From the NCBI RefSeq assembly GCF_004353915.1, contig NZ_SMRP01000010.1, forward strand, positions 168,417 through 232,416: a stretch of DNA of 64,000 bases, given 5' to 3'. The DNA comes from Paraburkholderia silviterrae. Lineage in GTDB: Bacteria > Pseudomonadota > Gammaproteobacteria > Burkholderiales > Burkholderiaceae. Under the pieces are notes generated by a model that was not told the DNA's origin, made no database searches, and was given only the letters and a program-made list of their open reading frames with translations. Position numbers and translations under genes: made by a program. Position 1 is the stretch's first letter. Each line of letters starts with the position of its first letter. Shown in pieces: positions 48,590 to 57,700 of the stretch.

Positions 48590-51175
48590 ATGCTTGAAAA
48601 CTTTCGTGCTCACGTAGCCGCACGCGCCGCGCTCGGCATTCCCCCCCTGCCCCTGACCGCCCAACAGACCGCCGAGCTGGTGGAACTGCTGACGAATCCG
48701 CCCGCGGGCGAAGAGCAGACGCTGCTCGAGCTCATCACCCACCGCGTGCCCGCCGGCGTGGACGAAGCCGCCCGCGTGAAGGCCGGGTTCCTCGCCGCCG
48801 TGGCCAAGGGCCAGACCGCCTGCGCGCTGATCTCGCGCGCCCACGCCACCGAACTGCTCGGCACGATGCTGGGCGGCTACAACATCGAGCCGCTGATCGA
48901 GCTGCTGTCCGACGCCGAAGTGGGCACGGTGGCCGCCAACGCGCTGAAGAAAACCCTGCTGATGTTCGACCAGTTCCACGACGTCAAGGAACTGGCCGAC
49001 AAGGGCAACGCCAACGCCCAGGCCGTGCTGCAAAGCTGGGCCGACGCCGAATGGTTCACGAGCCGTCCGGAAGTGCCGCAAAGCCTGACCATCACGGTCT
49101 TCAAGGTGACGGGCGAAACCAACACCGACGACCTCTCGCCGGCCCCGGACGCCACCACCCGCCCGGACATCCCGCTGCACGCGCTGGCGATGCTGAAGAA
49201 CGCCCGTCCCGGCATCACCCCGGAAGAAGACGGCAAGCGCGGCCCGGTCAAGTTCATCGAGTCGCTGAAGGAAAAGGGCCACCTGGTCGCCTACGTGGGC
49301 GACGTGGTCGGCACCGGCTCCTCGCGCAAGTCGGCCACCAACTCGGTGCTGTGGTTCACGGGTGAAGACATCCCCTTCATCCCGAACAAGCGCTTCGGTG
49401 GCGTGTGCCTGGGCGGCAAGATCGCCCCGATCTTCTACAACACGATGGAAGACGCCGGCGCCCTGCCGATCGAGCTAGACGTGTCGCAGATGGAAATGGG
49501 CGACGTGGTCGAACTGCGCCCGTACGAAGGCAAGGCGCTCAAGAACGGCGAAGTGATCGCCGAGTTCCAGGTCAAGTCCGACGTGCTGTTCGACGAAGTG
49601 CGCGCCGGCGGCCGCATTCCCCTGATCATCGGCCGCGGCCTGACTGCCAAGGCGCGTGAAGCGCTGGGCCTCGCCCCGTCGACGCTGTTCCGCCTGCCGC
49701 AGCAGCCGGCCAACAGCGGCAAGGGTTTCTCGCTGGCCCAGAAGATGGTCGGCCGCGCCTGCGGCCTGCCGGAAGGCCAGGGCGTGCGCCCGGGCACGTA
49801 CTGCGAACCGAAGATGACCTCGGTCGGCTCGCAGGACACCACGGGCCCGATGACCCGCGACGAACTGAAGGACCTGGCGTGCCTGGGCTTCTCGTCCGAC
49901 CTCGTCATGCAGTCGTTCTGCCACACCGCCGCCTATCCGAAGCCGGTGGACGTGAAGACCCACCAGACCCTGCCGAACTTCATCAGCACCCGTGGCGGCA
50001 TCGCGCTACGCCCGGGCGACGGCGTGATCCACTCGTGGCTGAACCGCATGCTGCTGCCCGACACCGTGGGCACCGGCGGCGACTCGCACACGCGCTTCCC
50101 GATCGGCATCAGCTTCCCGGCCGGTTCGGGTCTGGTCGCCTTCGCGGCCGCCACCGGCACGATGCCGCTGGACATGCCGGAATCGGTGCTGATCCGCTTC
50201 AAGGGCAAGATGCAGCCGGGCGTGACGCTGCGTGACCTCGTCAACGCGATCCCGCTGTACGCCATCAAGCAAGGCATGCTGACGGTGGCCAAGCAAGGCA
50301 AGAAGAACATCTTCTCGGGCCGCATTCTCGAAATCGAAGGCCTGCCCGATTTGAAGGTCGAGCAAGCGTTCGAACTCTCGGATGCATCGGCCGAGCGCTC
50401 GGCCGCCGGTTGCACGGTGCACCTGAACAAGGAACCGATCATCGAATACCTCAACAGCAACATCACGCTGCTGAAATGGATGATCGCCCAGGGCTACCAG
50501 GACCCGCGCAGCCTGCAACGCCGTATCAAGGCGATGCAAGCGTGGCTCGCCGATCCGCAACTGCTGCAACCGGATGCGGACGCCGAGTACGCGGCCGTCA
50601 TCGAGATCGACCTCGCCGACGTCCACGAGCCGATCGTCGCCTGCCCGAACGATCCGGACGACGTGAAGACGTTGTCGGACGTGGCCGGTGCGAAGATCGA
50701 CGAAGTGTTCATCGGCTCGTGCATGACCAACATCGGTCACTTCCGTGCCGCGTCGAAGCTGCTCGAAGGCAAGCGCGACATTCCGGTCAAGCTGTGGGTC
50801 GCTCCGCCGACCAAGATGGACCAGAAGCAGCTGACCGAAGAAGGCCACTACGGCGTGTTCGGCACGGCCGGCGCCCGCACCGAAATGCCGGGCTGCTCGC
50901 TGTGCATGGGCAACCAGGCACAGGTGCGCGAAGGCGCCACGGTCATGTCGACCTCGACCCGTAACTTCCCGAACCGTCTGGGCAAGAACACGAATGTGTA
51001 CCTCGGCTCGGCGGAACTGGCGGCAATCTGCTCGCGTCTGGGCAAAATCCCGACCAAGGACGAGTACATGGCCGACATCGGCGTGATCAACGCCAATGGC
51101 GACAAGATCTACCAGTACATGAACTTCGACCAGATCGAAGACTTCAAGGAAGTGGCCGACACCGTGCAGATGTAA
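48590..51175 (+). CDS. acnB: Aconitate hydratase B
   Basis: An 861-residue TCA-cycle enzyme interconverting citrate and isocitrate; related enzymes also act on 2-methylisocitrate. The start ATG at 48590 gives 'MLENFRAHVAARAALG', the usual AcnB start; the 36 codons upstream are not conserved. The AcnB order is seen: HEAT-like N-terminal domain (1-160), swivel domain (about 165-370) and catalytic core. The 4Fe-4S ligands are the Cys in 'IGSCMTNIGHF' and the two in 'GCSLCMGNQ'. The length equals the family norm. A strong terminator follows. Confidence 0.96.
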   Translation: MLENFRAHVAARAALGIPPLPLTAQQTAELVELLTNPPAGEEQTLLELITHRVPAGVDEAARVKAGFLAAVAKGQTACALISRAHATELLGTMLGGYNIEPLIELLSDAEVGTVAANALKKTLLMFDQFHDVKELADKGNANAQAVLQSWADAEWFTSRPEVPQSLTITVFKVTGETNTDDLSPAPDATTRPDIPLHALAMLKNARPGITPEEDGKRGPVKFIESLKEKGHLVAYVGDVVGTGSSRKSATNSVLWFTGEDIPFIPNKRFGGVCLGGKIAPIFYNTMEDAGALPIELDVSQMEMGDVVELRPYEGKALKNGEVIAEFQVKSDVLFDEVRAGGRIPLIIGRGLTAKAREALGLAPSTLFRLPQQPANSGKGFSLAQKMVGRACGLPEGQGVRPGTYCEPKMTSVGSQDTTGPMTRDELKDLACLGFSSDLVMQSFCHTAAYPKPVDVKTHQTLPNFISTRGGIALRPGDGVIHSWLNRMLLPDTVGTGGDSHTRFPIGISFPAGSGLVAFAAATGTMPLDMPESVLIRFKGKMQPGVTLRDLVNAIPLYAIKQGMLTVAKQGKKNIFSGRILEIEGLPDLKVEQAFELSDASAERSAAGCTVHLNKEPIIEYLNSNITLLKWMIAQGYQDPRSLQRRIKAMQAWLADPQLLQPDADAEYAAVIEIDLADVHEPIVACPNDPDDVKTLSDVAGAKIDEVFIGSCMTNIGHFRAASKLLEGKRDIPVKLWVAPPTKMDQKQLTEEGHYGVFGTAGARTEMPGCSLCMGNQAQVREGATVMSTSTRNFPNRLGKNTNVYLGSAELAAICSRLGKIPTKDEYMADIGVINANGDKIYQYMNFDQIEDFKEVADTVQM

Positions 51176-51248
51176 AGCACGCTGGCGTGCTACGGCGCGA
51201 GGTTCTCGTCGCAAGTTTTTGTTGTAGATTCTCGTCGTAGCGCCACGC

Positions 51249-51289
51249 AATGGCGCCGCAGGCTGAATGCCTGCGGCGCCATTTTCTTT
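51249..51289 (+). terminator. Rho-independent terminator after acnB
   Basis: A perfect 15-bp stem (51249-51263 with 51269-51283) with a 5-base loop, followed by TTCTTT so that the tail reads TTTTCTTT. It lies 73 bases after the acnB stop. This is the clearest intrinsic terminator in the window. Confidence 0.88.
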
Positions 51290-51337
51290 GGTGCGGAGCC
51301 GAGGCGAGCCGAGCACAAGGCCCCCTGCGCCTGCCGC

Positions 51338-53572
51338 TCAGTAGGCCGCGCGCAGCGCCTCACTGGCAAGGGCAAGCCGCGACGCGATGACCTTCACCAT
51401 AAATCGATGAAATTGCTGCGCGGCCGCGGGGTCGTCTTGCTCGAGCGCGGCAAGCGCGGCCAGCGACAGCCTGCGCACGCGTGTCGGCATCTCGGCGAAC
51501 ACATCGGCGCTGCGCGGCTGCTGCGTGTACATGGCCATTTCCCCAACCACCGTGCCCGGCAGGCAGGCGCGCAGCCTCACCGACCGCCCATTGCCGCGCG
51601 GCAGCAAGACCGCGACTCGCCCACGCTCGATGATGTACAGCGCATCGCCGGGCTCCCCGCGAAGAAACAGTGGCTGGCCCGCCAGCAGGTCACGCACTTC
51701 AAGCCGCGTGGAAAGTGTGTTCAGTGCACTGGCCGTGAAATGTGGCGCAAGCATCGCGTGCAGATCGTCACCGCGCTTCGGCGCGCTCGCGCTCGAGGCG
51801 AGCAGCTGGTCTTCGATCCATTCCAGGCCCGCATCGAGCGTGTCGAATTCACGAATCCGCAGATTGAGCGTGCCGGTTTTAGTCAGCAGATCGCGCGAGC
51901 GCAGCGGCAACGCGGTCAAGATCAAGTCCGCGTCCATTGCCGCACAGAGCTGCCGCAGCTTGACGAAGCTGATCGATACCGACGCGTCGATGCCCTGGGT
52001 CGACGCGAAATCGAGCACGACAAAGCGGACCGACGCCGCATGACGTTTGGCAAGCCGCTCGCGCAAACGCTGGAGGATCGAATTGGCCGTGCCGAAGAAG
52101 AGAAACCCTTGCAGGCACATTCCGCACACCTGTGCGCCGAGTCCGCGCAGTGCTTCGGTTTCCTCAATGTTGCGCTCGACGTTCGAGGTCCGGGCGCGCA
52201 GGTCGAACTCCATCCTTATGCAACTGACCCGGCCGTAGAGCAGCGTGAACATCACGCACGCGGCAACGACGCCTGCGACCACGCCGATGATCACACCCCA
52301 AGCCGCGATCGTGCCGAGAATGACGGGCACGAGCAGGTACTCGTACCAGCTGAGCTTCGCCCAGGCGCCGACAAGCCACTGCACGAGCAGGCGCAGCCCC
52401 ATGAACAGCTGCAGGCCGACGAGCACCGGCACCGGAAAGAGCGCAACGAGACCGGGCAACGCGGCCAGCGCGACAAGACACGCGAGCGACGCGAACACGC
52501 CCGCCAGCCGGCTCGTCGCGCCCACGCGCGCGTTGAGCATCGAGCGATTGAACGACTGATAGCCGACCATTCCGCCCAACAGCCCGCTCGCGAGATTGGC
52601 GAGTCCCGCGGCCCGCATCTCGCGATTGAGGTCGACCTCCTCGCCCGTTGCCGCGCCGATGGCCGTCGAATTCATCAGGATGGTGACCGCCGAGGCCGAC
52701 GTGACCACGAGGCTCTCCGGAAGGTGCGCGGCGATCGCCTGCCAGTCGATGCCGCCGTGCGCGAGCTGCGCGCTCAGGTGCAGCTCCGGTAGCCCTGCGA
52801 GCCGTAACGCCGCGCGCGGCAGCAACAGCCCCATGCCGCGCGCTTCGTCGATCGACAGGCCCGCGCCGCGCAGCAGCACGTAGAACAGGACGATCCCGAA
52901 GGCCAGCGTGAGCGGCAGCGCGGCGACGTGCTTCCAGCTGCGCGTCAGGACGGTGGCCAGCACGCCAACCACGAGCGCAGGGAGCCACGCGAGCCAGTGT
53001 AGATGCGTCAACAGCACGAGCGTGTGCCATTGCAGCGCCTCGCCCGTCATCACGCGGAACGCGCCGGCGAGGAGCAGGTAGCCCGTGCCGGCGAGGAATC
53101 CGCCCAGCACCGGATAAGGCAGGAATTGCAGCGAGCGGCTGCGCCTTGACGAGCCGATCGCGTAGAGCACGATGCCGGTCACGAGCGAACAGAGCGCGAT
53201 CGCGATCAACACGGTCAGGAGGAGCGTCTGCGAGGAGCCGCCGTCCGCGCGCACGCTGCTCGCGACGCCTGCCGCCACGCCCGCGAGAAACGCCGCCGCA
53301 TTGCTGTCGGGGCCGCCGATGTTCAGGCGCATCGAGCTCGTCAAGGCAATCACGAGCGCCGTGACGACACAGCTGACGAGCGCGGTGGGCACGCCGAGCA
53401 TTGCGTAGCGGGCGAGATCGGCGCTGAAGATCATCGTGCCGAGGCTCATCGCGTAGCACAGCATGACGAGCGCCGATACCGCTCCGGCGGCCAGATCGCC
53501 GGGCAGCCCCGCGACGCGCGAGCGGGAGCGCGGCAGGACGTCGGAGACGGAAACGGTCTTTCCCGGCTTCAC
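51338..53572 (-). CDS. SulP-family anion transporter with STAS and cyclic-nucleotide-binding domains
   Basis: A 744-residue inner-membrane protein. The membrane part (about 20-430) has SulP features ('GDLAAGAVSALVMLCYAMSLG', 'GPDSNAAAFLAG', 'VGYQSFNRSMLNARVGATSRLAG', in pieces). A STAS domain follows at about 480-590 ('VVLDFASTQGIDASVSISFVKL'). At about 625-735 there is a cAMP-receptor-type domain with the phosphate-binding cassette 'VGEMAMYTQQPRSADV', in which the key Glu678 and Arg687 are kept. SulP proteins carry sulfate, bicarbonate or dicarboxylates. The added domain suggests direct gating by cAMP or cGMP. It is divergent from a nucleotide-cyclase gene. Confidence 0.92.
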   Translation of the reverse strand: MKPGKTVSVSDVLPRSRSRVAGLPGDLAAGAVSALVMLCYAMSLGTMIFSADLARYAMLGVPTALVSCVVTALVIALTSSMRLNIGGPDSNAAAFLAGVAAGVASSVRADGGSSQTLLLTVLIAIALCSLVTGIVLYAIGSSRRSRSLQFLPYPVLGGFLAGTGYLLLAGAFRVMTGEALQWHTLVLLTHLHWLAWLPALVVGVLATVLTRSWKHVAALPLTLAFGIVLFYVLLRGAGLSIDEARGMGLLLPRAALRLAGLPELHLSAQLAHGGIDWQAIAAHLPESLVVTSASAVTILMNSTAIGAATGEEVDLNREMRAAGLANLASGLLGGMVGYQSFNRSMLNARVGATSRLAGVFASLACLVALAALPGLVALFPVPVLVGLQLFMGLRLLVQWLVGAWAKLSWYEYLLVPVILGTIAAWGVIIGVVAGVVAACVMFTLLYGRVSCIRMEFDLRARTSNVERNIEETEALRGLGAQVCGMCLQGFLFFGTANSILQRLRERLAKRHAASVRFVVLDFASTQGIDASVSISFVKLRQLCAAMDADLILTALPLRSRDLLTKTGTLNLRIREFDTLDAGLEWIEDQLLASSASAPKRGDDLHAMLAPHFTASALNTLSTRLEVRDLLAGQPLFLRGEPGDALYIIERGRVAVLLPRGNGRSVRLRACLPGTVVGEMAMYTQQPRSADVFAEMPTRVRRLSLAALAALEQDDPAAAQQFHRFMVKVIASRLALASEALRAAY

Positions 53573-53836
53573 GTGAATTCCCGGTGGAATGCAGCGGTGC
53601 GATGGGGAACGGCTCAGTATCCGTCCGCGGCCGAAACGCTGTCAAACGCCATACGCCGCCCCTGGCGGGCGCCTACACTGGGTATTCATCGGCACGTTTC
53701 CCTGCGAGGCTCGGGCCGTTCGCATCGGTAACCGGCGCGTTTTTCGTCTGCACTTTGAGCCTGCGGGAAGCAACCGGAAGCGGAACCGGGCGGCACAGCG
53801 GCGCGTGCCGACCGGCATTGGATGCAGGCGGCGAAC

Positions 53837-56800
53837 ATGGATATTGAGCAGTGGCTGCACGTCCTCGGGCTCGAGCAGTACGCGCAAGCGTTCGCGGCAA
53901 ACGATATCGATCTGCCGCTGCTCGCGCAGCTAACCGATGCCGACCTGAAAGAGCTCGGGGTGCAGTCGCTTGGCCATCGCAAACGCATCCTCGCGGCCGC
54001 CGCGCCAGACTCGGCGGCCGCAGCCGGGCCGGCGGCGCACGCGCCCAGCGCCCAGGACGCCCCCGCGGACGAACGCAGGCAAGTCACGATCCTCTTCGCC
54101 GATCTCTGCGGCTTCACCGCGCTGTCGCACACGCTCGATCCGGAAGAGCTGCGCGCGTTGATCGGCCGCTACACGGCACTCGTCGACAGCATCGTGCTCG
54201 CCTGGGGCGGCACGACCGACAGGCACATCGGCGATGCGGTGATGGCGCTGTTCGGCGCGCCCCGCGCGCACGAGACGGACACGCTGCGCGCGGCCCGCGC
54301 GGCGCTCGACATCCATGACGCGCTCACGCAGCTGAGCGCGCAGGCCGCGCGCGCCTTGCAGGCGCATATCGGCATCGCGAGCGGCGAGGTGGTCGCGGGC
54401 GCGCTCGGCTGCGTCGACGCGCGCGACTACACCGTGACCGGCAATCCGGTGAACCTGGCCGCGCGGCTCCAGGCCACGGCGGCGCCCGGTGAGACCTGGG
54501 TTTCCGATGACGTGGCGCGCGCGCTCGGCGACGCCGCCGTCTGCGACGCGCTGGGCGAGCAGCATTTCAAGGGCATCGACATGCCGGTGCGGGTGTGGCG
54601 GCTGCGTGCCATCGAGAGCGAATCGGCCAATGAAGCGGCGAAGGCGAGGCAGAGCCGCTTCGTCGGGCGTCAGGCCGAGCTCGAGCAGTTTCACGGTATC
54701 GTCCACGCGTGCGTCGCGAGGCAGGCCGGGCACGTCGTGCACGTGCGCGGCGAAGCGGGCATCGGCAAGACGCGTCTTGTCGACGAGATGCGCCGCTACG
54801 CGCACTCGCAAGGTTTCGCGATCCATCGGGGTCTCGTGCTCGACTTCGGCGTGGGCAAGGGGCAGGATCCCGTGCACGCGATCGTCAGCAGCCTGCTCGG
54901 CCTGCCCGCCGGCGCCTCGTGCGACGCGCGCGAGGCCGCCGCCGCGCGCCTTGCCGCCGCGGGCGTCGTCAAGGCCGGGCAGCAGGCGTTTCTCCACGAC
55001 CTCCTCGGCCTGCCGCTCGCTGACGAATGGCGGGCCCTCTACGACGCGATGGACCACGGCGCGCGCAAGCGCGGCAAGCAGGCGCTCGCCGCGAGACTGG
55101 TCGACGACGCGTGCAGGCAGGCGGCGACGCTGATCGTCGTCGAAGACCTGCATTGGGCCGACCCCGAAGTGCTGGCCTATCTCTCGGCCTTCGCCTCGGG
55201 CATCGCGAACGGCCCGGGCCTGCTCGTGACGACCTCGCGCGTGGAAGGCGATCCGATCGATGCGGCCTGGCGCGCGCGCTGCCGGGACACCCCGTTCGCA
55301 ACGATCGATCTCGGGCCATTGCGCCAGGACGAGGCGCTGAGCCTCGCGGGCAACTTCATCGACGCGACGCAGCGTGTCGCGCTCGCCTGCATCGAGCGCG
55401 CGGGCGGCAACCCGCTGTTCCTCGAGCAGCTCTTGCGCAACGCCGAGGAAGGCAGCGGCGGCGCGGTGCCCGCCTCGATCCGCAGCCTCGTGCTCGCGCG
55501 GATGGACCGGCTCGCGCCACACGACCGCCTGGCCTTCCAGGCGGCCGCCGTGATCGGCCAGCGGTTCGACATCGCGCTGCTGCGCCGGCTCATCGACGAT
55601 CCTGGCTACGTCTGCGGCGGCCTGCTCGCCAACGCGCTGGTGCTGCCCGAGGGCGAGGACTTCCTGTTCGCGCATGCGCTGATTCAGGAAAGCGCGTACT
55701 CGACGCTGCTGCGCGCGCGCCGGCGCGAGCTGCACCGCTGCGCGGCCGACTGGTTCGCACACGGCGACCCCACGCTGCACGCCCAGCATCTGGACCGCGC
55801 CGAGGACGAACGCGCGCCGCGGGCCTATCTGGCCGCCGCGCGCGCACAATGCGAGGCCCACCTGGTCGAGGCTGCGCTGCGGCTCGCCGAGCGAGGCCTC
55901 GAGATCGCGCAGACAGACGCGGACCGCCACGCGCTGAGCTGCTGCAAGGGCGAGCTCCAGCGCGACCTCGGCGACATCGCGGGATCGATTGCCACCTGGC
56001 GCGCGGCGCTGGCAGCCGCCCCCGACGACGCCAGTCTGTGCCGCTGCCAGCTCGGGCTCGCGGAAGGCCTGCGCGTGAGCGAAGGGCTCGACGAAGCGCT
56101 AGACCTGCTCGCGGCCGCGCAGCGGATTGCCGAGCGCGAGAACCTGGTGGCCGAGCTCGCGAGCCTTCACTACCTGCGCGGCAACATCTTCTTTCCGCTC
56201 GGGAAGATCGATGCCTGCAGCGCCGAGCACGAACTCGGGCTCGCTTTCGCACGGCGGCTGGGCCAGCCGGAAGCCGAGGCGCGGGCGCTCGGCGGCCTTG
56301 CCGATGCCGCGTACGCACAGGGGCGGATGCGCACCGCGTTCCGCCATTTCAGCGATTGCGTGGCGTTGAGCCGCGAGCACGGGTTCAGCCGCATCGAAGT
56401 CGCCAATCGTCCGATGCAAGGCTTCAGCCGCATTTACCTGAACGATGCGCGCGAGGCGCGCGAAGACGCCGTTGCCGCCGCGCGCGCCGCCGAGTTGATC
56501 GGGCAGCCGCGCGCGCAATTGCTGTGCGAGACGCTCGGCGTGTTCGCCTGCTACGAGCTGGGCGATGGGCCGGGTGCGCGGGTCCATCTGGAGCAGGAAA
56601 TGCGCGTGATCCGGCAATTGGGCGCACGGCGGTTCGAAGTGCAGAACCGCGAAATGCAGGCACGTGTATGGCTCGCCGACGGACGCCGCGGAGAAGCGGT
56701 GAAAGCGCTTCGCGAGGCGCTCGCGATCTCGCACGAAGTGGGCACACAGTTCTGCGCGCCGAAGGTCCTGGGCGCCCTCGCCTGCGCGGTCGACGAGAAC

Positions 56801-57142
56801 GACGAGCGTGCGCGGCTCCTGGCGGACGGCGAGAACCTCCTGCACCTGGGCGCGGTCGGCCACAACCACCTGTGGTTCTACCGTGACGCCATCGAAGCGA
56901 TGCTCTCGGCCTGCGATCCGGCCGGCGTGCTGCGCTACGCGAGCGCGCTCGAGGACTACACGCGGCGCGAGCCGCTGCCCTGGGCCGAGCTGTTCGTGGC
57001 GCGCGGCCGTGCGCTCGCGCCCACCCTGCACCAGCCCGCCGACGAAGCCGTGCGATGCGAGCTCGGGCGCGTGCGAGCCGGGCTGCTGCAAGCGGGCTTT
57101 CTGCACTACCTGGCCGCGGTCGATGCGGCGCTCGCGGCTTGA
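53837..57142 (+). CDS. SAM-domain / class III nucleotide cyclase / ATPase / TPR signalling protein
   Basis: A 1101-residue protein from the ATG at 53837 ('MDIEQWLHVLGLEQYAQAF'); another ATG at 53822 adds 5 residues. Domain order: SAM domain (1-55), class III cyclase (about 78-215), STAND-like ATPase with Walker A 'GEAGIGKT' (305-312) and 'VVEDLHWADPE', then TPR-like helices to the end. Cyclase metal Asp89 and Asp133 and transition-state Asn206/Arg210 ('VNLAARL') are present. The position normally holding the adenine-selecting Lys, before 'IGDAVMALFG', reads Arg ('TDRHIGD'), so activity or specificity may differ. It probably makes cAMP in response to a partner sensed by the ATPase/TPR part. 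Divergent from the cNMP-binding SulP gene. Confidence 0.9.
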   Translation: MDIEQWLHVLGLEQYAQAFAANDIDLPLLAQLTDADLKELGVQSLGHRKRILAAAAPDSAAAAGPAAHAPSAQDAPADERRQVTILFADLCGFTALSHTLDPEELRALIGRYTALVDSIVLAWGGTTDRHIGDAVMALFGAPRAHETDTLRAARAALDIHDALTQLSAQAARALQAHIGIASGEVVAGALGCVDARDYTVTGNPVNLAARLQATAAPGETWVSDDVARALGDAAVCDALGEQHFKGIDMPVRVWRLRAIESESANEAAKARQSRFVGRQAELEQFHGIVHACVARQAGHVVHVRGEAGIGKTRLVDEMRRYAHSQGFAIHRGLVLDFGVGKGQDPVHAIVSSLLGLPAGASCDAREAAAARLAAAGVVKAGQQAFLHDLLGLPLADEWRALYDAMDHGARKRGKQALAARLVDDACRQAATLIVVEDLHWADPEVLAYLSAFASGIANGPGLLVTTSRVEGDPIDAAWRARCRDTPFATIDLGPLRQDEALSLAGNFIDATQRVALACIERAGGNPLFLEQLLRNAEEGSGGAVPASIRSLVLARMDRLAPHDRLAFQAAAVIGQRFDIALLRRLIDDPGYVCGGLLANALVLPEGEDFLFAHALIQESAYSTLLRARRRELHRCAADWFAHGDPTLHAQHLDRAEDERAPRAYLAAARAQCEAHLVEAALRLAERGLEIAQTDADRHALSCCKGELQRDLGDIAGSIATWRAALAAAPDDASLCRCQLGLAEGLRVSEGLDEALDLLAAAQRIAERENLVAELASLHYLRGNIFFPLGKIDACSAEHELGLAFARRLGQPEAEARALGGLADAAYAQGRMRTAFRHFSDCVALSREHGFSRIEVANRPMQGFSRIYLNDAREAREDAVAAARAAELIGQPRAQLLCETLGVFACYELGDGPGARVHLEQEMRVIRQLGARRFEVQNREMQARVWLADGRRGEAVKALREALAISHEVGTQFCAPKVLGALACAVDENDERARLLADGENLLHLGAVGHNHLWFYRDAIEAMLSACDPAGVLRYASALEDYTRREPLPWAELFVARGRALAPTLHQPADEAVRCELGRVRAGLLQAGFLHYLAAVDAALAA

Positions 57143-57255
57143 GGCGAACATCAAGCCAGCACCGCGTGCCGATGCTTCCTGCCGATTGAGGGCGTGAGGG
57201 ATTGAGGGATTGAGCCCGCGCGTTCGCTGGCCACAGCGCCCGAAGCTCGCACCGA

Positions 57256-57600
57256 TCACCGCCCGCTCAGCAGCCGAAGGATTTTCTGCACGATGGCTTC
57301 GTGGCGCTCGAGCGCCTCAGCGAGCGTGCTCGCGCCATAGCTCTCGTTGTCCTCCGGCGCTTGCATTCCGGCGATGCGCGTCACGAAGAGCGCGGCTTCC
57401 CCACCCTTCGCGTCGGCCACACCGCGAAAGCGCGTCGTGACCGTCACGCCGGACTCTTCGAGCAGCGTGCGGCGAAAGACCAGATCGTTCTCGGCCATCC
57501 AGCGCGACCACTCGCTGCGGTCGAACACCTCGACAGGCCGGTTCTTCGCATCGAGGACGTAGATGCGTTCACTCTGGGGCGGGACGGAGCGGGATTTCAT
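57256..57600 (-). CDS. Small conserved-looking protein of unknown function
   Basis: A 114-residue cytosolic protein from the ATG at 57600 (five more residues are possible upstream). It has no signal peptide or membrane segment. It starts with 'RIYVLDAKNRPVEVFDRSEWSRWM', has a beta-rich middle ('VTVTTRFRGVADAKGGEAALFVTRI') and an acidic helical end ('ALERHEAIVQKILRLL'). The middle, about a value being compared or substituted, recalls small phage-like or regulatory proteins, but I do not recognise the family. It is convergent with the cyclase gene and divergent from psuG. Confidence 0.6.
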   Translation of the reverse strand: MKSRSVPPQSERIYVLDAKNRPVEVFDRSEWSRWMAENDLVFRRTLLEESGVTVTTRFRGVADAKGGEAALFVTRIAGMQAPEDNESYGASTLAEALERHEAIVQKILRLLSGR

Positions 57601-57700
57601 GATTGGGAGGCACAAGGCGCCGAGCGCTCGACAATGAGCCGTGAAGCGGCCCCATGCGGCATACTCAAGTCCAGTTCAGGATACTCGAAGAGCCACGGAC

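Noticed and set aside
53930..55930. 666-codon antisense frame opposite the cyclase gene
   Set aside because: Arg/Ala/Val-rich shadow without domains; the sense frame has clear SAM, cyclase and ATPase motifs.
57186..57222. Short GAGGGATT repeat after the cyclase gene as a CRISPR or attachment site
   Set aside because: Only two or three imperfect copies with no spacers; simple-sequence chance is enough.
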